Counted from the stretch's first letter, positions 26,641-35,637 are shown. The stretch: 64,000 bases of DNA from Sphingomonas ginsenosidimutans (GCF_002374835.1 NZ_NWVD01000008.1:62001-126000), one strand, 5' to 3'. A program made the numbers and translations. Notes: generated from the letters alone by a model not told the origin.

Positions 26641-27946
26641 GGCGGCGTTCTTCCCACCAGGCGAGCCGTTCGGCAACGCGCTTTTCGTAACCGCGCTGCG
26701 TGGGTTCGTAGAAGGTTTGCGGCGGCAGCTCGTCGGGCCAGTAGTTCGCGCCGGAAAAGCCGCCGTCGGCGTCATGGTCGTATTCGTATCCGGCGCCATA
26801 GCCGATCTGCTTCATCAGCTTGGTCGGTGCGTTGAGGATATTGGCGGGCGGCATCAGCGACCCGGTTTCCTTCGCGCTGCGCCACGCCTTCTTCTGCGCC
26901 ATATAGGCGGCGTTCGATTTGGGGGCGGTGGCCAGATACAGGCACGCCTGCACGATCGCCAGCTCGCCCTCCGGCGAGCCGAGGAAGTCGTAGGTGTCCT
27001 TGGCGGCGATGCACTGCACCAGCGCCTGCGGGTCGGCCATGCCGATATCCTCCACCGCCGCGCGGATCAGGCGGCGCAGGACGAACAGCGGCTCCTCCCC
27101 CGCGGTCAGCATCCGCGCCAGATAATAGAGCGCGGCCTGCGGATCGGAGCCGCGGATCGATTTGTGGAGCGCGCTGATGAGGTTGTAATGCCCCTCGCGG
27201 TCCTTGTCGTAGACCGCGACGCGGCGCTGGAGGAAGGCGGACAGGCCGGCGGCGTCGAGCGGCTCGCGAATGTCGACCGAGAACAATGTCTCCACCTGGT
27301 TGAGCAGGAAGCGCCCGTCGCCGTCGGCGCTGGCGACCAGCGCGTCGCGCGCGCTCTCGGCCAGCGGCAGGGGGCGGCCCACCTCCGCCTCGGCCCGGTC
27401 GATCAGCTGGTCGAGCGCGGGGCGGGCGAGGCGGTGGAGGATCAGCACCTGCGCGCGGCTGAGCAGCGCGGCGTTGAGTTCGAACGACGGATTTTCGGTG
27501 GTGGCGCCCACCAGCGTGACGGTGCCGTCCTCCACATAGGGGAGGAAGCCGTCCTGCTGCGCGCGGTTGAAGCGGTGGATCTCGTCGACGAACAACAGGG
27601 TGCGCTTGCCCATCCGGGCGTGCTCGCGCGCCTCCGCGAACACCTTCTTGAGGTCCGCCACGCCGGAGAAGACCGCGGAGATCGGGGCGAAGCGCAGGCC
27701 CACCGCGTCAGCGAGCAGCCGCGCGATCGTCGTCTTGCCGGTGCCCGGCGGCCCCCACAGGATCATCGACGACAGCCGCCCCGCCGCGACCATCCGCCCG
27801 ATCGCGCCGTCGGGGCCGGTCAGATGCTCCTGCCCGACGACCTCGCCCAGCGTGCGCGGGCGCAGCCGGTCGGCAAGCGGGGCGTCGTCGGAGACGGCAG
27901 CATCGGCAGGGGGCGCGGGTTCGAACCCGGCGAAGAGATCGGCCAT
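26624..27946 (-). CDS. rarA: Replication-associated recombination protein A (AAA+ ATPase)
   Basis: 440 aa, the usual RarA/MgsA length, from the ATG giving MADLFAGFEP. Walker A GPPGTGKTT, Walker B LLFVDEIHRFN, sensor 1 VGATTENPSF and the C-terminal clamp-loader-like tetramerisation region (QALVQCIAAKDTYDFLG and PNNYVWPxQ-like end) are present. It acts at stalled replication forks and single-strand gaps. The open frame extends 38 codons upstream into the PadR operator region and is not credible there. Confidence 0.95.
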   Translation of the reverse strand: MADLFAGFEPAPPADAAVSDDAPLADRLRPRTLGEVVGQEHLTGPDGAIGRMVAAGRLSSMILWGPPGTGKTTIARLLADAVGLRFAPISAVFSGVADLKKVFAEAREHARMGKRTLLFVDEIHRFNRAQQDGFLPYVEDGTVTLVGATTENPSFELNAALLSRAQVLILHRLARPALDQLIDRAEAEVGRPLPLAESARDALVASADGDGRFLLNQVETLFSVDIREPLDAAGLSAFLQRRVAVYDKDREGHYNLISALHKSIRGSDPQAALYYLARMLTAGEEPLFVLRRLIRAAVEDIGMADPQALVQCIAAKDTYDFLGSPEGELAIVQACLYLATAPKSNAAYMAQKKAWRSAKETGSLMPPANILNAPTKLMKQIGYGAGYEYDHDADGGFSGANYWPDELPPQTFYEPTQRGYEKRVAERLAWWEERRHARSD

Positions 27947-28034
27947 GCGCGCGAACATAAGGTGTCGCGCGCCGTTCGTCATGCCGGTGTTGGGGGTGTT
28001 CCGTCCGCCGAATCGGTCCGGGCGTATCGATATT

Positions 28035-28050
28035 TCAAGATATATCTTGA
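28035..28050. promoter_or_regulatory. PadR operator 1: TCAAGATATATCTTGA
   Basis: A perfect 16-bp palindrome, AT-rich in a GC-rich background, upstream of the PadR gene and also upstream of rarA in the other direction. The core ATATAT flanked by AAG/CTT recurs 26 bases away. Confidence 0.7.
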
Positions 28051-28062
28051 CGGGTAGCACTA

Positions 28063-28074
28063 AAGATATATCTT
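28063..28074. promoter_or_regulatory. PadR operator 2: AAGATATATCTT
   Basis: A perfect 12-bp palindrome sharing the core of the first site. Centres are 26 bases apart (about 2.5 helical turns) and the second site ends 32 bases before the PadR start codon. Two identical sites at this distance suggest cooperative autorepression. Confidence 0.7.
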
Positions 28075-28106
28075 GGAGCCATCGTAACCGCTAACGGAGT
28101 CGCTCC

Positions 28107-28739
28107 ATGTTTCGTTTCTCTACGGGTGGCCACGGCCGCCGCCACCATCATCACCACCACCGCTTCGGCCCGCGCGGCCCCCGTCCCGAGATGGACGTCG
28201 AGCGCTTCTTCCACTGGATCGAACGCCTCAACGACGGCGAGCAGCGTCGCGGCTGGGGCGGCGGGGGCGGGCGCAGCCGGCGGATGTTCGACGGCAGCGA
28301 ATTGCGCCTCGTCCTCCTCAAGCTGATCGCCGACGAACCGCGCCATGGCTACGAACTCATCAAGGCGATCGAGGAGCTGACCGGCGGCGCCTATGCGCCC
28401 AGTCCCGGGGTCGTCTATCCCGCGCTGACCATGCTCGACGAGATGGAGCTGATCGCCGCGCAGGCCGCCGACGGCGCGCGCAAGCGCTTTGCGGTCACCG
28501 ACGCCGGTCGCGCGCATCTCGACGAACAGGCGGAGCTGGTCGCGGCGCTGCTGGCGCGGCTGGAGGCGATCGGCGCGTATCGCGCCCGCGGGGAGGGGGC
28601 GCCCGTCCGCCGCGCGCTGGGCAACCTGCGCCAGGCGGTGCAGGACCGCGCCGGACGCCCCGACGCTTCGCCCGACACGCTGCACGATATCGCGGCGATC
28701 GTCGACGAGGCGGCGCAGAAGGTGGAGCGGCTGAAGTGA
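28107..28739 (+). CDS. PadR family regulator with His-rich N-terminus (YqjI-like)
   Basis: 210 aa. An N-terminal metal-ligand-like tail (HGRRHHHHHHRFG) and a Gly/Arg linker precede a PadR winged helix: ELRLVLLKLIADEPRHGYELIKAIEELTGG, then SPGVVYPALTMLDEM. This region closely parallels E. coli YqjI, a nickel-responsive PadR repressor that also has a His-rich N-terminal extension. A C-terminal helical dimerisation part follows. Two ATATAT palindromes just upstream support autoregulation. Nickel or iron sensing is inference from the YqjI parallel. Its stop overlaps the next start (GTGA). Confidence 0.88.
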   Translation: MFRFSTGGHGRRHHHHHHRFGPRGPRPEMDVERFFHWIERLNDGEQRRGWGGGGGRSRRMFDGSELRLVLLKLIADEPRHGYELIKAIEELTGGAYAPSPGVVYPALTMLDEMELIAAQAADGARKRFAVTDAGRAHLDEQAELVAALLARLEAIGAYRARGEGAPVRRALGNLRQAVQDRAGRPDASPDTLHDIAAIVDEAAQKVERLK

Positions 28740-29053
28740 GCGTCTGCGTCGCCCGCGTGCCGACCGCGTCGGCCAGCCGCTATCTCCAGCAGCTGGCCAA
28801 GCACTGGAGTCACAAGATGGAGGTCAGCTTCTCCGCCGAGGAAGCGCGGATCGCCTTCCCCAACGGCGCGGTGCTGGACCTGCGCGCCGACAGTGCGACA
28901 CTGGACGTCGTGCTGACTGTCCCCGACGATGGTCCCGACGATGGCCCCGACGATGGCGGAGTGGCGCGGATGCGCGAGGTGGTGGCGAGCCACCTCGACC
29001 GCTTTGCGTTCCGCGAGGCGCCGTTGACGTTTGACTGGCGGGAGCGCGCGTGA
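28736..29053 (+). CDS. DUF2218 domain protein
   Basis: 105 aa with the DUF2218 signature: SRYLQQLAKHWSHKM near the N-terminus, then RIAFPNGAVLDL. DUF2218 proteins are frequently encoded with siderophore-interacting proteins, and YqjI in E. coli controls such a gene (yqjH), so this pair probably belongs to iron or metal homeostasis even though no siderophore-interacting protein is present here. A 12-base unit occurs three times (28922-28957), giving a GPDDGPDDG stretch. GTG start coupled to the PadR stop. Confidence 0.85.
   Translation: MSVCVARVPTASASRYLQQLAKHWSHKMEVSFSAEEARIAFPNGAVLDLRADSATLDVVLTVPDDGPDDGPDDGGVARMREVVASHLDRFAFREAPLTFDWRERA
28922..28957 (+). repeat. Three tandem 12-bp units inside DUF2218 gene
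   Basis: The unit CCCGACGATGGY is repeated three times with one base difference. It keeps the frame and encodes Pro-Asp-Asp-Gly repeats. Copy number could vary by slippage without a frameshift. Confidence 0.85.
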
Positions 29054-29057
29054 TCCG

Positions 29058-30227
29058 TCATCTCGCGCGGGCGGCGAGCACCTCGCGATAGGCGGTCAGC
29101 ACCGCCTCGTTCGCGGCATCCCAGCGGAAATCCTGTGCGCGGACATGCGCCGCCGCCCCCATCCGCGCGCGCAACGCATCGTCGCGGACCAGCCGCTCGA
29201 TCGCGTCGGCATAGGCCGCCACGTCCTGCGGCGTGACCAGGAAGCCGGTGCGGCCGTCCTCCAGCAGGTCGACCGCACCGGTCGCGCGCGCTGCGACCAC
29301 GGGAACGCCGGCCGCCATCGCCTCCGACGTCACCTGTCCCCAGGTTTCGGTGACGCTGGGGTTGAACAGCATGTCCATCGACGCGACCGCGCGGCCCAGA
29401 TCGTCACCGCTCTGGAAACCGGCGAAGGCGGCATTCGGCACGCGCTCCGCGAACCATTCCTGCGCCGGCCCCTTGCCGACCACCAGCACCCGGTGCGGCA
29501 CGCCGCGCGCCTCCAGCACGCGCAGCACGTCGGCGAAGACGCCCAGCCCCTTTTCCAGCACCAGCCGGCCGAGGAAGCCGACCGCGAGTTCGTCGTCGGC
29601 GATCCCCAGCGAGCGGCGCCATTCCATGCTGCGCCTGTCGGGATGGAAGCGGCGGTGGTTGACCCCGCGTCCCCAGATCGAGATCGGCGACGTCACCCCG
29701 AATTCGGTCAGCACCTCCGCCATCGACGGGGTGGGGACCAGCACGCGGTCGGCGCGGTTGTAGAAGCGCCGCAGGATCGCCTTTATCGCCGGCTGGATCG
29801 CCGCCAGCCCGTAATATTGGAAATAGGTTTCGAACCGGGTGTGGACCGTCGCGACCACCGGCACGCCGCGACGGCGCGCCCAGGTGACCGCCGCGTGGCC
29901 GAGGAATTCGGGCGCGGACACGTGCACCAGATCGGGCGCGAACGCCGCCAGATCGCGGCGGGGCCTGCGCGGCAGGCCGCGGCCCAGCCGATATTCGCCG
30001 CGCCCGCCGGGCATCGCCACCGCGGGCACGTCAACCACCTCGCCACGCGCCTCGAACGCGGGGGTGCGCGTGGTGGGGGAATAGACGCGCACCTGCACCC
30101 CGCGATCGAGCAGATGCCCGACCAGCAGATTCTGCGCCTGGTTCGCGCCGTCGCGGACGTAATTGTAGTTGCCGCTGAAGAAGGCGACGCGAAGCGGCGA
30201 GGGGGCGGGAGGCGACGGATCGGTCAT
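29058..30227 (-). CDS. Glycosyltransferase family 4 (GT-B)
   Basis: 389 aa. N-terminal acceptor domain begins VAFFSGNYNYVRDGANQAQNLLVGHL, close to the mannosyl/glucosyl-diacylglycerol transferase group; the C-terminal donor domain has VGFLGRLVLEKGL and the nucleotide-sugar-binding NPSVTETWGQVTSEAMAAGVPVV containing the E-x7-E-like motif. It probably adds a sugar from a nucleotide donor to a lipid or polysaccharide acceptor in the cytoplasm. It is a lone gene between convergent DUF2218 and the Kef antiporter. Confidence 0.9.
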   Translation of the reverse strand: MTDPSPPAPSPLRVAFFSGNYNYVRDGANQAQNLLVGHLLDRGVQVRVYSPTTRTPAFEARGEVVDVPAVAMPGGRGEYRLGRGLPRRPRRDLAAFAPDLVHVSAPEFLGHAAVTWARRRGVPVVATVHTRFETYFQYYGLAAIQPAIKAILRRFYNRADRVLVPTPSMAEVLTEFGVTSPISIWGRGVNHRRFHPDRRSMEWRRSLGIADDELAVGFLGRLVLEKGLGVFADVLRVLEARGVPHRVLVVGKGPAQEWFAERVPNAAFAGFQSGDDLGRAVASMDMLFNPSVTETWGQVTSEAMAAGVPVVAARATGAVDLLEDGRTGFLVTPQDVAAYADAIERLVRDDALRARMGAAAHVRAQDFRWDAANEAVLTAYREVLAARAR

Positions 30228-30298
30228 CGCGCCCGGTTAGCCGCGATATGGGGCAAAATCGCGACGGCGGTGCCGCCGGCGCGCAAGCGGGTGCGGCG

Positions 30299-32080
30299 TC
30301 ATGCCGCCGGCTCGATCTCGTCCTTGCGGCGGACGCGGCGGATGCGCGGTTCGCGGCCCAGCATCGCCTCGCGTCGGATCACCTGGCGCAGTTCGTCGCG
30401 CTTGTCGTGGATCGACGCGATCACCGGCCCCATCGCGACGCCCAGGTCGACCAGCACCGCCTCCGACAGCTGGAGCGAGCTTTCCAGCGTCTCAGGCACC
30501 GCATCGGTGACCCCGGCCTTGTACAGTTCGGCGGCGTGGATCGTGTCGCGCGCGCGGGCGATGATCGGCAGATCGGGGAAGGCGGCGCGGACGCGGCGCG
30601 CGACGCGCACGGTCAGCACCGGTTCGTCCATCGTCAGGATCAGCGCGCGGGCGCGCGACAGGTCCAGGCGCTCGATCATCTCGGTGCGGGACACGTCGCC
30701 GAAGATGATCGGATAGCCCGCATCGCGCGCGGCGGCGACGGCGTCGATATCCGCCTCCACCGCGACATAGGGCTGGTCGTGGCGCGCCAGCATGTCCGCC
30801 ACCAGCCGCCCGACGCGGCCGAAGCCGAATACCACCGCGCGCGTGCCGTCGGCATGGTCGATCGTGTCGGGCACCGGCGCGCGTCCCTCCAGCCGGCGTG
30901 ACACCGCGCTGCCCAGCTGCGCCAGCAGCGGCGTGATCGTCAGCCCGATCGCGGTCACCGTCTGCCAGAAATTGGCGGTCGATGCCTGGATCAGCTGCGC
31001 CTGTGCCGCGGTGGCGAGCACGATCAGCGTGGTTTCCGACGGGCTGCCCATCAGCAGACCGGTTTCGGCCGCGACGCCGGGCCGCGCCTGCGCCACGCGC
31101 AGCAGCAGATAGGTGACCACCGCCTTGACCGCGACGACGCCGACGACGGCGGCCAGCAGCGCCGCCCAGTTGGCGAGGATCAGCGACAGGTCCAGGCTCA
31201 TCCCCACGGTGATGAGGAACACGCCCAGCGCCAACCCCTTGAACGGGGCGGTCATCACCTCGACCTCGGTATGATATTCGGTCTCGGCGATCAGCAGCCC
31301 GGCCAGTAGCGCGCCGACGATCGGCGACAGGCCGGCGGCGGTGGTCGCGACGCTGGCGATAATGACGACCAGCAGCGAGGCGGCGAGGAACAGCTCCGGG
31401 CTCTTCGTGCGCGCCGCCTGCGCGAACAGCCGCGGCAGGACCAGCCGGCCGCCGACGTACATCGCCACCACCGTCAGCCCGCCGCGCAGCGCGACCCCGG
31501 CGATCCCGGCCCAGCCCTCGGCGCTCGCGGTCGGCGCCATCGCGCCCAGCGCGAAGATGATCGGGACCAGCGCCAGATCCTCGAACAACAGCATCGCGAA
31601 CGCGCCGCGCCCGACCGGACTGGTCGTCCCCACCAGCGGCAGCACCAGCGCGGTGGAGGACAGGGCGAGCGCCAGGCCCAGCCCCGCCGACCCGCCCCAG
31701 CTCTGCCCCAGCCAGTGCAGCGCCACGCCGATCAGCAGCGCCGAGCCGAGCAGTTCGGCCGCGCCGGTGCCGAACACCAGCCGCCTGAGGTTCCACAATC
31801 GCTTGAACGACAGTTCCAGCCCGATCGAGAACAGCAGCAGGACGATGCCGAATTCGGCGAACGGCGCGATCGATTCCGGGTCCGATATGGTCAGGTAATA
31901 GAGCCACGGCGCCTGCGGCACCAGCGACCCCAGGCCCGCCGGCCCGACCAGTGCGCCCACCAGGATGAAGCCGATCACCGGGCTGATGCGAAACCGCGCG
32001 AACGCGGGGATCACCAGCCCCGCCGCACCCAGCACCACCAGCGCGTCCGAGAAACCATGATTGTCGAGACCGATCGCCAT
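30299..32080 (-). CDS. Cation:proton antiporter, KefB/KefC type (CPA2) with TrkA-N domain
   Basis: 593 aa: 12 predicted helices (about 10-400) of the Na/H exchanger fold, beginning with ALVVLGAAGLVIPAFARF and including LLFSIGLELSFKRLW, then a Rossmann TrkA-N domain (VVFGFGRVGRLVADML, about 415-530). Such proteins exchange potassium or sodium for protons; glutathione gating is known for KefB/C but no ancillary KefF/G gene is here. The final part is charged and may be regulatory. Confidence 0.92.
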   Translation of the reverse strand: MAIGLDNHGFSDALVVLGAAGLVIPAFARFRISPVIGFILVGALVGPAGLGSLVPQAPWLYYLTISDPESIAPFAEFGIVLLLFSIGLELSFKRLWNLRRLVFGTGAAELLGSALLIGVALHWLGQSWGGSAGLGLALALSSTALVLPLVGTTSPVGRGAFAMLLFEDLALVPIIFALGAMAPTASAEGWAGIAGVALRGGLTVVAMYVGGRLVLPRLFAQAARTKSPELFLAASLLVVIIASVATTAAGLSPIVGALLAGLLIAETEYHTEVEVMTAPFKGLALGVFLITVGMSLDLSLILANWAALLAAVVGVVAVKAVVTYLLLRVAQARPGVAAETGLLMGSPSETTLIVLATAAQAQLIQASTANFWQTVTAIGLTITPLLAQLGSAVSRRLEGRAPVPDTIDHADGTRAVVFGFGRVGRLVADMLARHDQPYVAVEADIDAVAAARDAGYPIIFGDVSRTEMIERLDLSRARALILTMDEPVLTVRVARRVRAAFPDLPIIARARDTIHAAELYKAGVTDAVPETLESSLQLSEAVLVDLGVAMGPVIASIHDKRDELRQVIRREAMLGREPRIRRVRRKDEIEPAA

Positions 32081-32146
32081 GGGCCGGACCCTAGGCGGAG
32101 CGGGGGCGGGTTGTCAGCCGTTAACCGACCGGATCGCGCCGGCCGT

Positions 32147-32187
32147 AACGAAAAGCGCCGCCGCGATCGGTGCGATCGCGGCGGCGC
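32147..32187 (-). terminator. Intrinsic terminator of icd
   Basis: A 15-bp perfect stem with a 3-base loop (32155-32187) is followed, on the minus strand, by TTTTCGTT. It lies 46 bases after the icd stop and is the cleanest rho-independent terminator of the window's central part. Confidence 0.85.
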
Positions 32188-32232
32188 CCCCGTCGATGGT
32201 GGCGGCGCGGGCGGTGCCGCGCCGCGCGGGCC

Positions 32233-33453
32233 TCAGGCCCAGTTGGCCATCTTGTTCTCCAGGTTGACGCGCACCGCCTCGAAGAACTGCTCGGTCGTCA
32301 TCCACTTCTGGTCCGGGCCGATCAGGATCGCCAGATCCTTGGTCATGTCCCCGTTCTCGACCGTCTCGATGCACACCTGCTCCAGCGTCTCGGCGAAGCG
32401 GGTGACGTCGGGCGTGCCGTCGAACTTGCCGCGATACTTGAGGCCGCCGGTCCAGGCGAAGATCGACGCGATCGGGTTGGTCGATGTCGCCTTGCCCTGC
32501 TGGTGCTGGCGGAAGTGGCGGGTGACGGTGCCGTGCGCGGCCTCCGCCTCGATCGTCTTGCCGTCCGGGGTCATCAGCACCGAGGTCATCAGCCCCAGCG
32601 AGCCGAAGCCCTGCGCGACCTGGTCCGACTGGACGTCGCCGTCATAGTTCTTGCACGCCCATACGAATTCGCCGTTCCACTTCAGCGCACTGGCGACCAT
32701 GTCGTCGATCAGGCGGTGTTCGTAGACGATGCCGGCTTCCTTGAACGCATCCTTGAACTCGGCCTCGAACACCTCGGCGAAGATGTCCTTGAAGCGGCCG
32801 TCATACGCCTTGAGGATGGTGTTCTTGGTCGACAGGTACACCGGCCAGCCGCGGCCCAGGCCGTAGTTCATCGACGCGCGCGCGAAATCGCGGATCGATT
32901 CGTCGAGGTTGTACATGCCCATCGCGACGCCGGCGCCGGGGAAGTTGAACACCTCCTCCTCGATCGTCTCGCCGTTCTCGCCTTCCCACTTCATCGTCAG
33001 GCGGCCCTTGCCGGGCACCTTGAAATCGGTGGCCTTGTACTGGTCGCCGAACGCATGGCGGCCGACGACGATCGGGTGCGTCCAGCCGGGGATCAGCCGC
33101 GGCACGTTGCGGATCACGATCGGTTCGCGGAAGACGACGCCGCCCAGGATGTTGCGGATCGTGCCGTTGGGCGACTTCCACATCTTCTTGAGCTTGAATT
33201 CCTCGACGCGCGCCTCGTCCGGGGTGATCGTGGCGCACTTCACGCCGACGCCGTACTTCTGGATCGCCAGCGCGGAATCGGTCGTCACCTTGTCTTCGGT
33301 GCGGTCGCGCTCCTCGACGCCCAGATCGTAATAATCGAGGTCGATGTCGAGATACGGCTTGATCAGGCGCTCGCGGATCCATTCCCAGATGATCCGCGTC
33401 ATCTCGTCGCCGTCGATCTCCACGACGGGCGTCTTCACCTTGATCTTGGCCAT
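32233..33453 (-). CDS. icd: NADP-dependent isocitrate dehydrogenase
   Basis: 406 aa, the homodimeric type found in alphaproteobacteria and eukaryotes. It begins [17 protein letters not shown]; the isocitrate site is visible as [12 protein letters not shown], metal ligands in [11 protein letters not shown], and the NADP end in [17 protein letters not shown]. It oxidises isocitrate to 2-oxoglutarate with NADPH production and competes with the isocitrate lyase encoded at 57-58.5 kb. AGGAAG precedes the ATG; a strong terminator follows. Confidence 0.96.
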   Translation of the reverse strand: MAKIKVKTPVVEIDGDEMTRIIWEWIRERLIKPYLDIDLDYYDLGVEERDRTEDKVTTDSALAIQKYGVGVKCATITPDEARVEEFKLKKMWKSPNGTIRNILGGVVFREPIVIRNVPRLIPGWTHPIVVGRHAFGDQYKATDFKVPGKGRLTMKWEGENGETIEEEVFNFPGAGVAMGMYNLDESIRDFARASMNYGLGRGWPVYLSTKNTILKAYDGRFKDIFAEVFEAEFKDAFKEAGIVYEHRLIDDMVASALKWNGEFVWACKNYDGDVQSDQVAQGFGSLGLMTSVLMTPDGKTIEAEAAHGTVTRHFRQHQQGKATSTNPIASIFAWTGGLKYRGKFDGTPDVTRFAETLEQVCIETVENGDMTKDLAILIGPDQKWMTTEQFFEAVRVNLENKMANWA

Positions 33454-33583
33454 ATGCGCTTCCTTTTGAGGGAGGTTTGGCGGGGTCGATACGGGGAAGG
33501 GGGCGGGGGATCAAGGCACGCCGCCCACCACGCCGGCCGCGGGAAGCGTTGTCACCGCGCGCCGGGACCGATAGACCGCGGGC

Positions 33584-34321
33584 ATGACTTCTCTCGACAA
33601 GCCGCCGCAGCACGGCGGGATACCCGTCACCACGACCGTCAAATGGCGTTTCCCCGCCGTCCATCCGGAGGGGCAGAAATTCACCGCGATCTCGTTCGGC
33701 ATCACGTTGCTGATGACGATCGTGTCGAAGGTGTTCTTCTGGCCGTTCCTGGGCATCACCCTGTGGGTGGCGGCGTTCTTCCGCGATCCGGTGCGCGCGA
33801 CGCCGGTGGGCGACGATCTGATCGTCTCCCCCGCCGACGGACTGGTGACGATGATCGAGCGCGTGCCCGTCCCCCGCGAGCTGGTAGGCGATCTGGGCGA
33901 GGCGCCGATGGTGCGCGTGTCGGTGTTCATGTCGGTGTTCGACGTGCACATCAACCGATCGCCGATCGCGGGCACGATCCGGCAGGTCGTCTATATCTCG
34001 GGCAAGTTCCTCAACGCCGATCTCGACAAGGCATCGGAAGAGAACGAGCGCCAGCATTTCGTGGTCGAGGGGTTCGACGGGCGCAAGGTCGGCTTCACGC
34101 AGATCGCCGGGCTGGTCGCGCGGCGGATCGTCGCCTTCGCCAAGATCGGCGATATCGTCGGCGCCGGGCAGCGCGTCGGGCTGATCCGCTTCGGCAGCCG
34201 CGTCGACGTGTTCCTGCCGGAAGGCTGCGTACCGCAAGTGGCGCTGGGGCAGCGCGCGATCGCGGGCGAGACGGTGCTGGGCCGCTTCGGCGGCACCCCG
34301 GTCAGCGCGATCGCGCAATAG
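33584..34321 (+). CDS. psd: Phosphatidylserine decarboxylase proenzyme
   Basis: 245 aa, the short type. One or two N-terminal hydrophobic segments (about 35-65) anchor it to the inner membrane. [16 protein letters not shown] is the core motif, and the self-cleavage site that makes the pyruvoyl cofactor is at Gly-Ser in [12 protein letters not shown] near the C-terminus. It makes phosphatidylethanolamine from the product of the next gene, which begins one base after its stop. Confidence 0.95.
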   Translation: MTSLDKPPQHGGIPVTTTVKWRFPAVHPEGQKFTAISFGITLLMTIVSKVFFWPFLGITLWVAAFFRDPVRATPVGDDLIVSPADGLVTMIERVPVPRELVGDLGEAPMVRVSVFMSVFDVHINRSPIAGTIRQVVYISGKFLNADLDKASEENERQHFVVEGFDGRKVGFTQIAGLVARRIVAFAKIGDIVGAGQRVGLIRFGSRVDVFLPEGCVPQVALGQRAIAGETVLGRFGGTPVSAIAQ

Positions 34322-34322
34322 G

Positions 34323-35138
34323 ATGCGCGCCCCGCTCCCCCGCCGGACGCTCGGCCGCCGCCCGGTCGGCGGACTGCCGCTGCGCTCGGTCGCCCCCAAT
34401 GCGGTGACCGCGCTGGCGCTGTGTTCCGGCCTGTCGGGCATCCGCTTCGCCATTTCCGGGAATTGGGAACTGGCGGTGGTGATGGTACTGGTCGCGGGAG
34501 TGCTCGACGGGCTGGACGGGCGCGTCGCGCGGATGCTGCACGGCGAAAGCCGGTTCGGCGCTGAGTTGGATTCGCTGTCCGACGCGATCTCCTTCGGCGT
34601 GTCGCCGGCGCTGATCGTCTATCTGTGGTCGCTCAACACGCTGCCGCGGTTCGGATGGATGGCGGCGCTGGTGCTGGCGGTGTTCTGCGCGCTGCGGCTC
34701 GCCCGCTTCAACGCCGCAATAGATGCGGCTGAACAGCCGCACAAGTCGGCCGGATTCCTGACCGGCGTGCCCGCCCCGGCGGGCGCGGCGCTGGCGCTGC
34801 TGCCGCTGTTCCTGTGGTTCGTGACCGAGGCGCCGATCCTGCGCGATCCGCGGCTGGTGGCGCCATGGACGATCTTCGTCGCGCTGCTGATGGTGTCGAG
34901 CATCGCGACCTTTTCCTGGACGTCGCTGCGGCTGCGGCGCAACATCCGGTTCGAGGCGATCGCGGTCGTGGTCCTGGTGGGTGCCGCCGCGGTCAGCGCG
35001 CCGTGGCAGACCGCCGCGGCCGGCGGCGTCGCCTATCTGTTCGCGATCCCGTTCAGCATCGCAAGCTATGGCCGGATCAAGCGGCTTCGCGCTGGCGCAC
35101 CGGCCGGCCCTGCACCGTCGGCCCCGCCCAGCGCCTGA
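34323..35138 (+). CDS. pssA: CDP-diacylglycerol-serine O-phosphatidyltransferase
   Basis: 271 aa CDP-alcohol phosphatidyltransferase with about eight membrane helices. The signature D-G-x2-A-R-x8-G-x3-D-x3-D is seen as DGRVARMLHGESRFGAELDSLSD. It makes phosphatidylserine from CDP-diacylglycerol, whose synthase (cdsA) is also in the window. psd and pssA form a two-gene operon. The last 62 bases overlap the 3' end of the small minus-strand gene. Confidence 0.95.
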   Translation: MRAPLPRRTLGRRPVGGLPLRSVAPNAVTALALCSGLSGIRFAISGNWELAVVMVLVAGVLDGLDGRVARMLHGESRFGAELDSLSDAISFGVSPALIVYLWSLNTLPRFGWMAALVLAVFCALRLARFNAAIDAAEQPHKSAGFLTGVPAPAGAALALLPLFLWFVTEAPILRDPRLVAPWTIFVALLMVSSIATFSWTSLRLRRNIRFEAIAVVVLVGAAAVSAPWQTAAAGGVAYLFAIPFSIASYGRIKRLRAGAPAGPAPSAPPSA

Positions 35139-35316
35139 CCGCGATCCGGCGTTCCGCCTGGACCAGCACCGCCAGCGGTTCGAACCGCGCCGTCTCCGGC
35201 TGGCCGCGCAGTACCGCGACGATGCGCGCCATGTTCGGCGCGAGCGTCGCGGCCATCGCATAGCCCGCCAGCGTCAGCGCGCCGCCGAAGATCATCACTG
35301 CCAGAACCGTCGCCAT
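35077..35316 (-). CDS. Small membrane-anchored protein, 79 aa
   Basis: A short gene not related to its neighbours. An AGGAGG Shine-Dalgarno seven bases before the ATG at 35316 makes it credible; the open frame 14 codons upstream is unlikely to be used. One hydrophobic segment (about 2-21, VLAVMIFGGALTLAGYAMA) is followed by a basic tail. It converges with pssA and their 3' ends overlap by 62 bases. Function unknown. Confidence 0.7.
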   Translation of the reverse strand: MATVLAVMIFGGALTLAGYAMAATLAPNMARIVAVLRGQPETARFEPLAVLVQAERRIAVRRWAGPTVQGRPVRQREAA

Positions 35317-35637
35317 CGTCCGCCTCCTGAAAATCCCACGCGAACCCGAGCACGCCAATCACCGGAATCCCTGCTTGGTTCCCGGACATTCGTTCCGAAG
35401 CGGCACTTTGTGTCGCAGCCCCGTAACGAAACCCGCCGTGAGTTCGCTCTCTGTTCCGACGTGTTGTTCCATCTCTGTTCCGGGGTGTCAAGCGGCAACG
35501 TGGCGCTTGTTTTCACCGACCGATTGCGCTAAGCGCGCCGCCTCAACCCCGCATGGGAAGCATCATCAACCGGTGCGCCGGCCTTCGAGGCACGCGTCAC
35601 TCGCTTCCCAGAGGCTTAACCGGAAGGAACATATCCC
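35317..35637 (+). promoter_or_regulatory. Intergenic region and rpsB leader (321 bases)
   Basis: No gene is seen here. It contains several GTTCC repeats (35390-35482), a candidate promoter TTGTTT (35507-35512) with GCTAAG (35528-35533), and a structured rpsB leader at 35555-35609. Confidence 0.6.
35555..35609 (+). promoter_or_regulatory. Structured rpsB leader (candidate S2 autoregulatory element)
   Basis: GGGAAGC (35555-35561) pairs with GCTTCCC (35603-35609), enclosing two possible small hairpins: CCGG-TGCG-CCGG (35570-35581) and GCC-TTCGA-GGC (35581-35591), which share one base and so compete or stack. It lies 29 bases before the rpsB ATG. S2 represses its own rpsB-tsf operon through a leader in E. 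coli; a similar role here is inference. Confidence 0.5.

Noticed and set aside
28107..28170. Cloning-type hexahistidine tag in the PadR gene
   Set aside because: The codons are mixed CAC/CAT within a longer His/Arg/Gly tail and natural YqjI-type proteins have such tails; no vector sequence is present.
35466..35480. Perfect GTTC-N7-GTTC (LexA-like) upstream of rpsB
   Set aside because: About one or two such matches are expected by chance in 64 kb. It lies about 170 bases from rpsB, with no DNA-repair gene adjacent, amid other GTTCC repeats.
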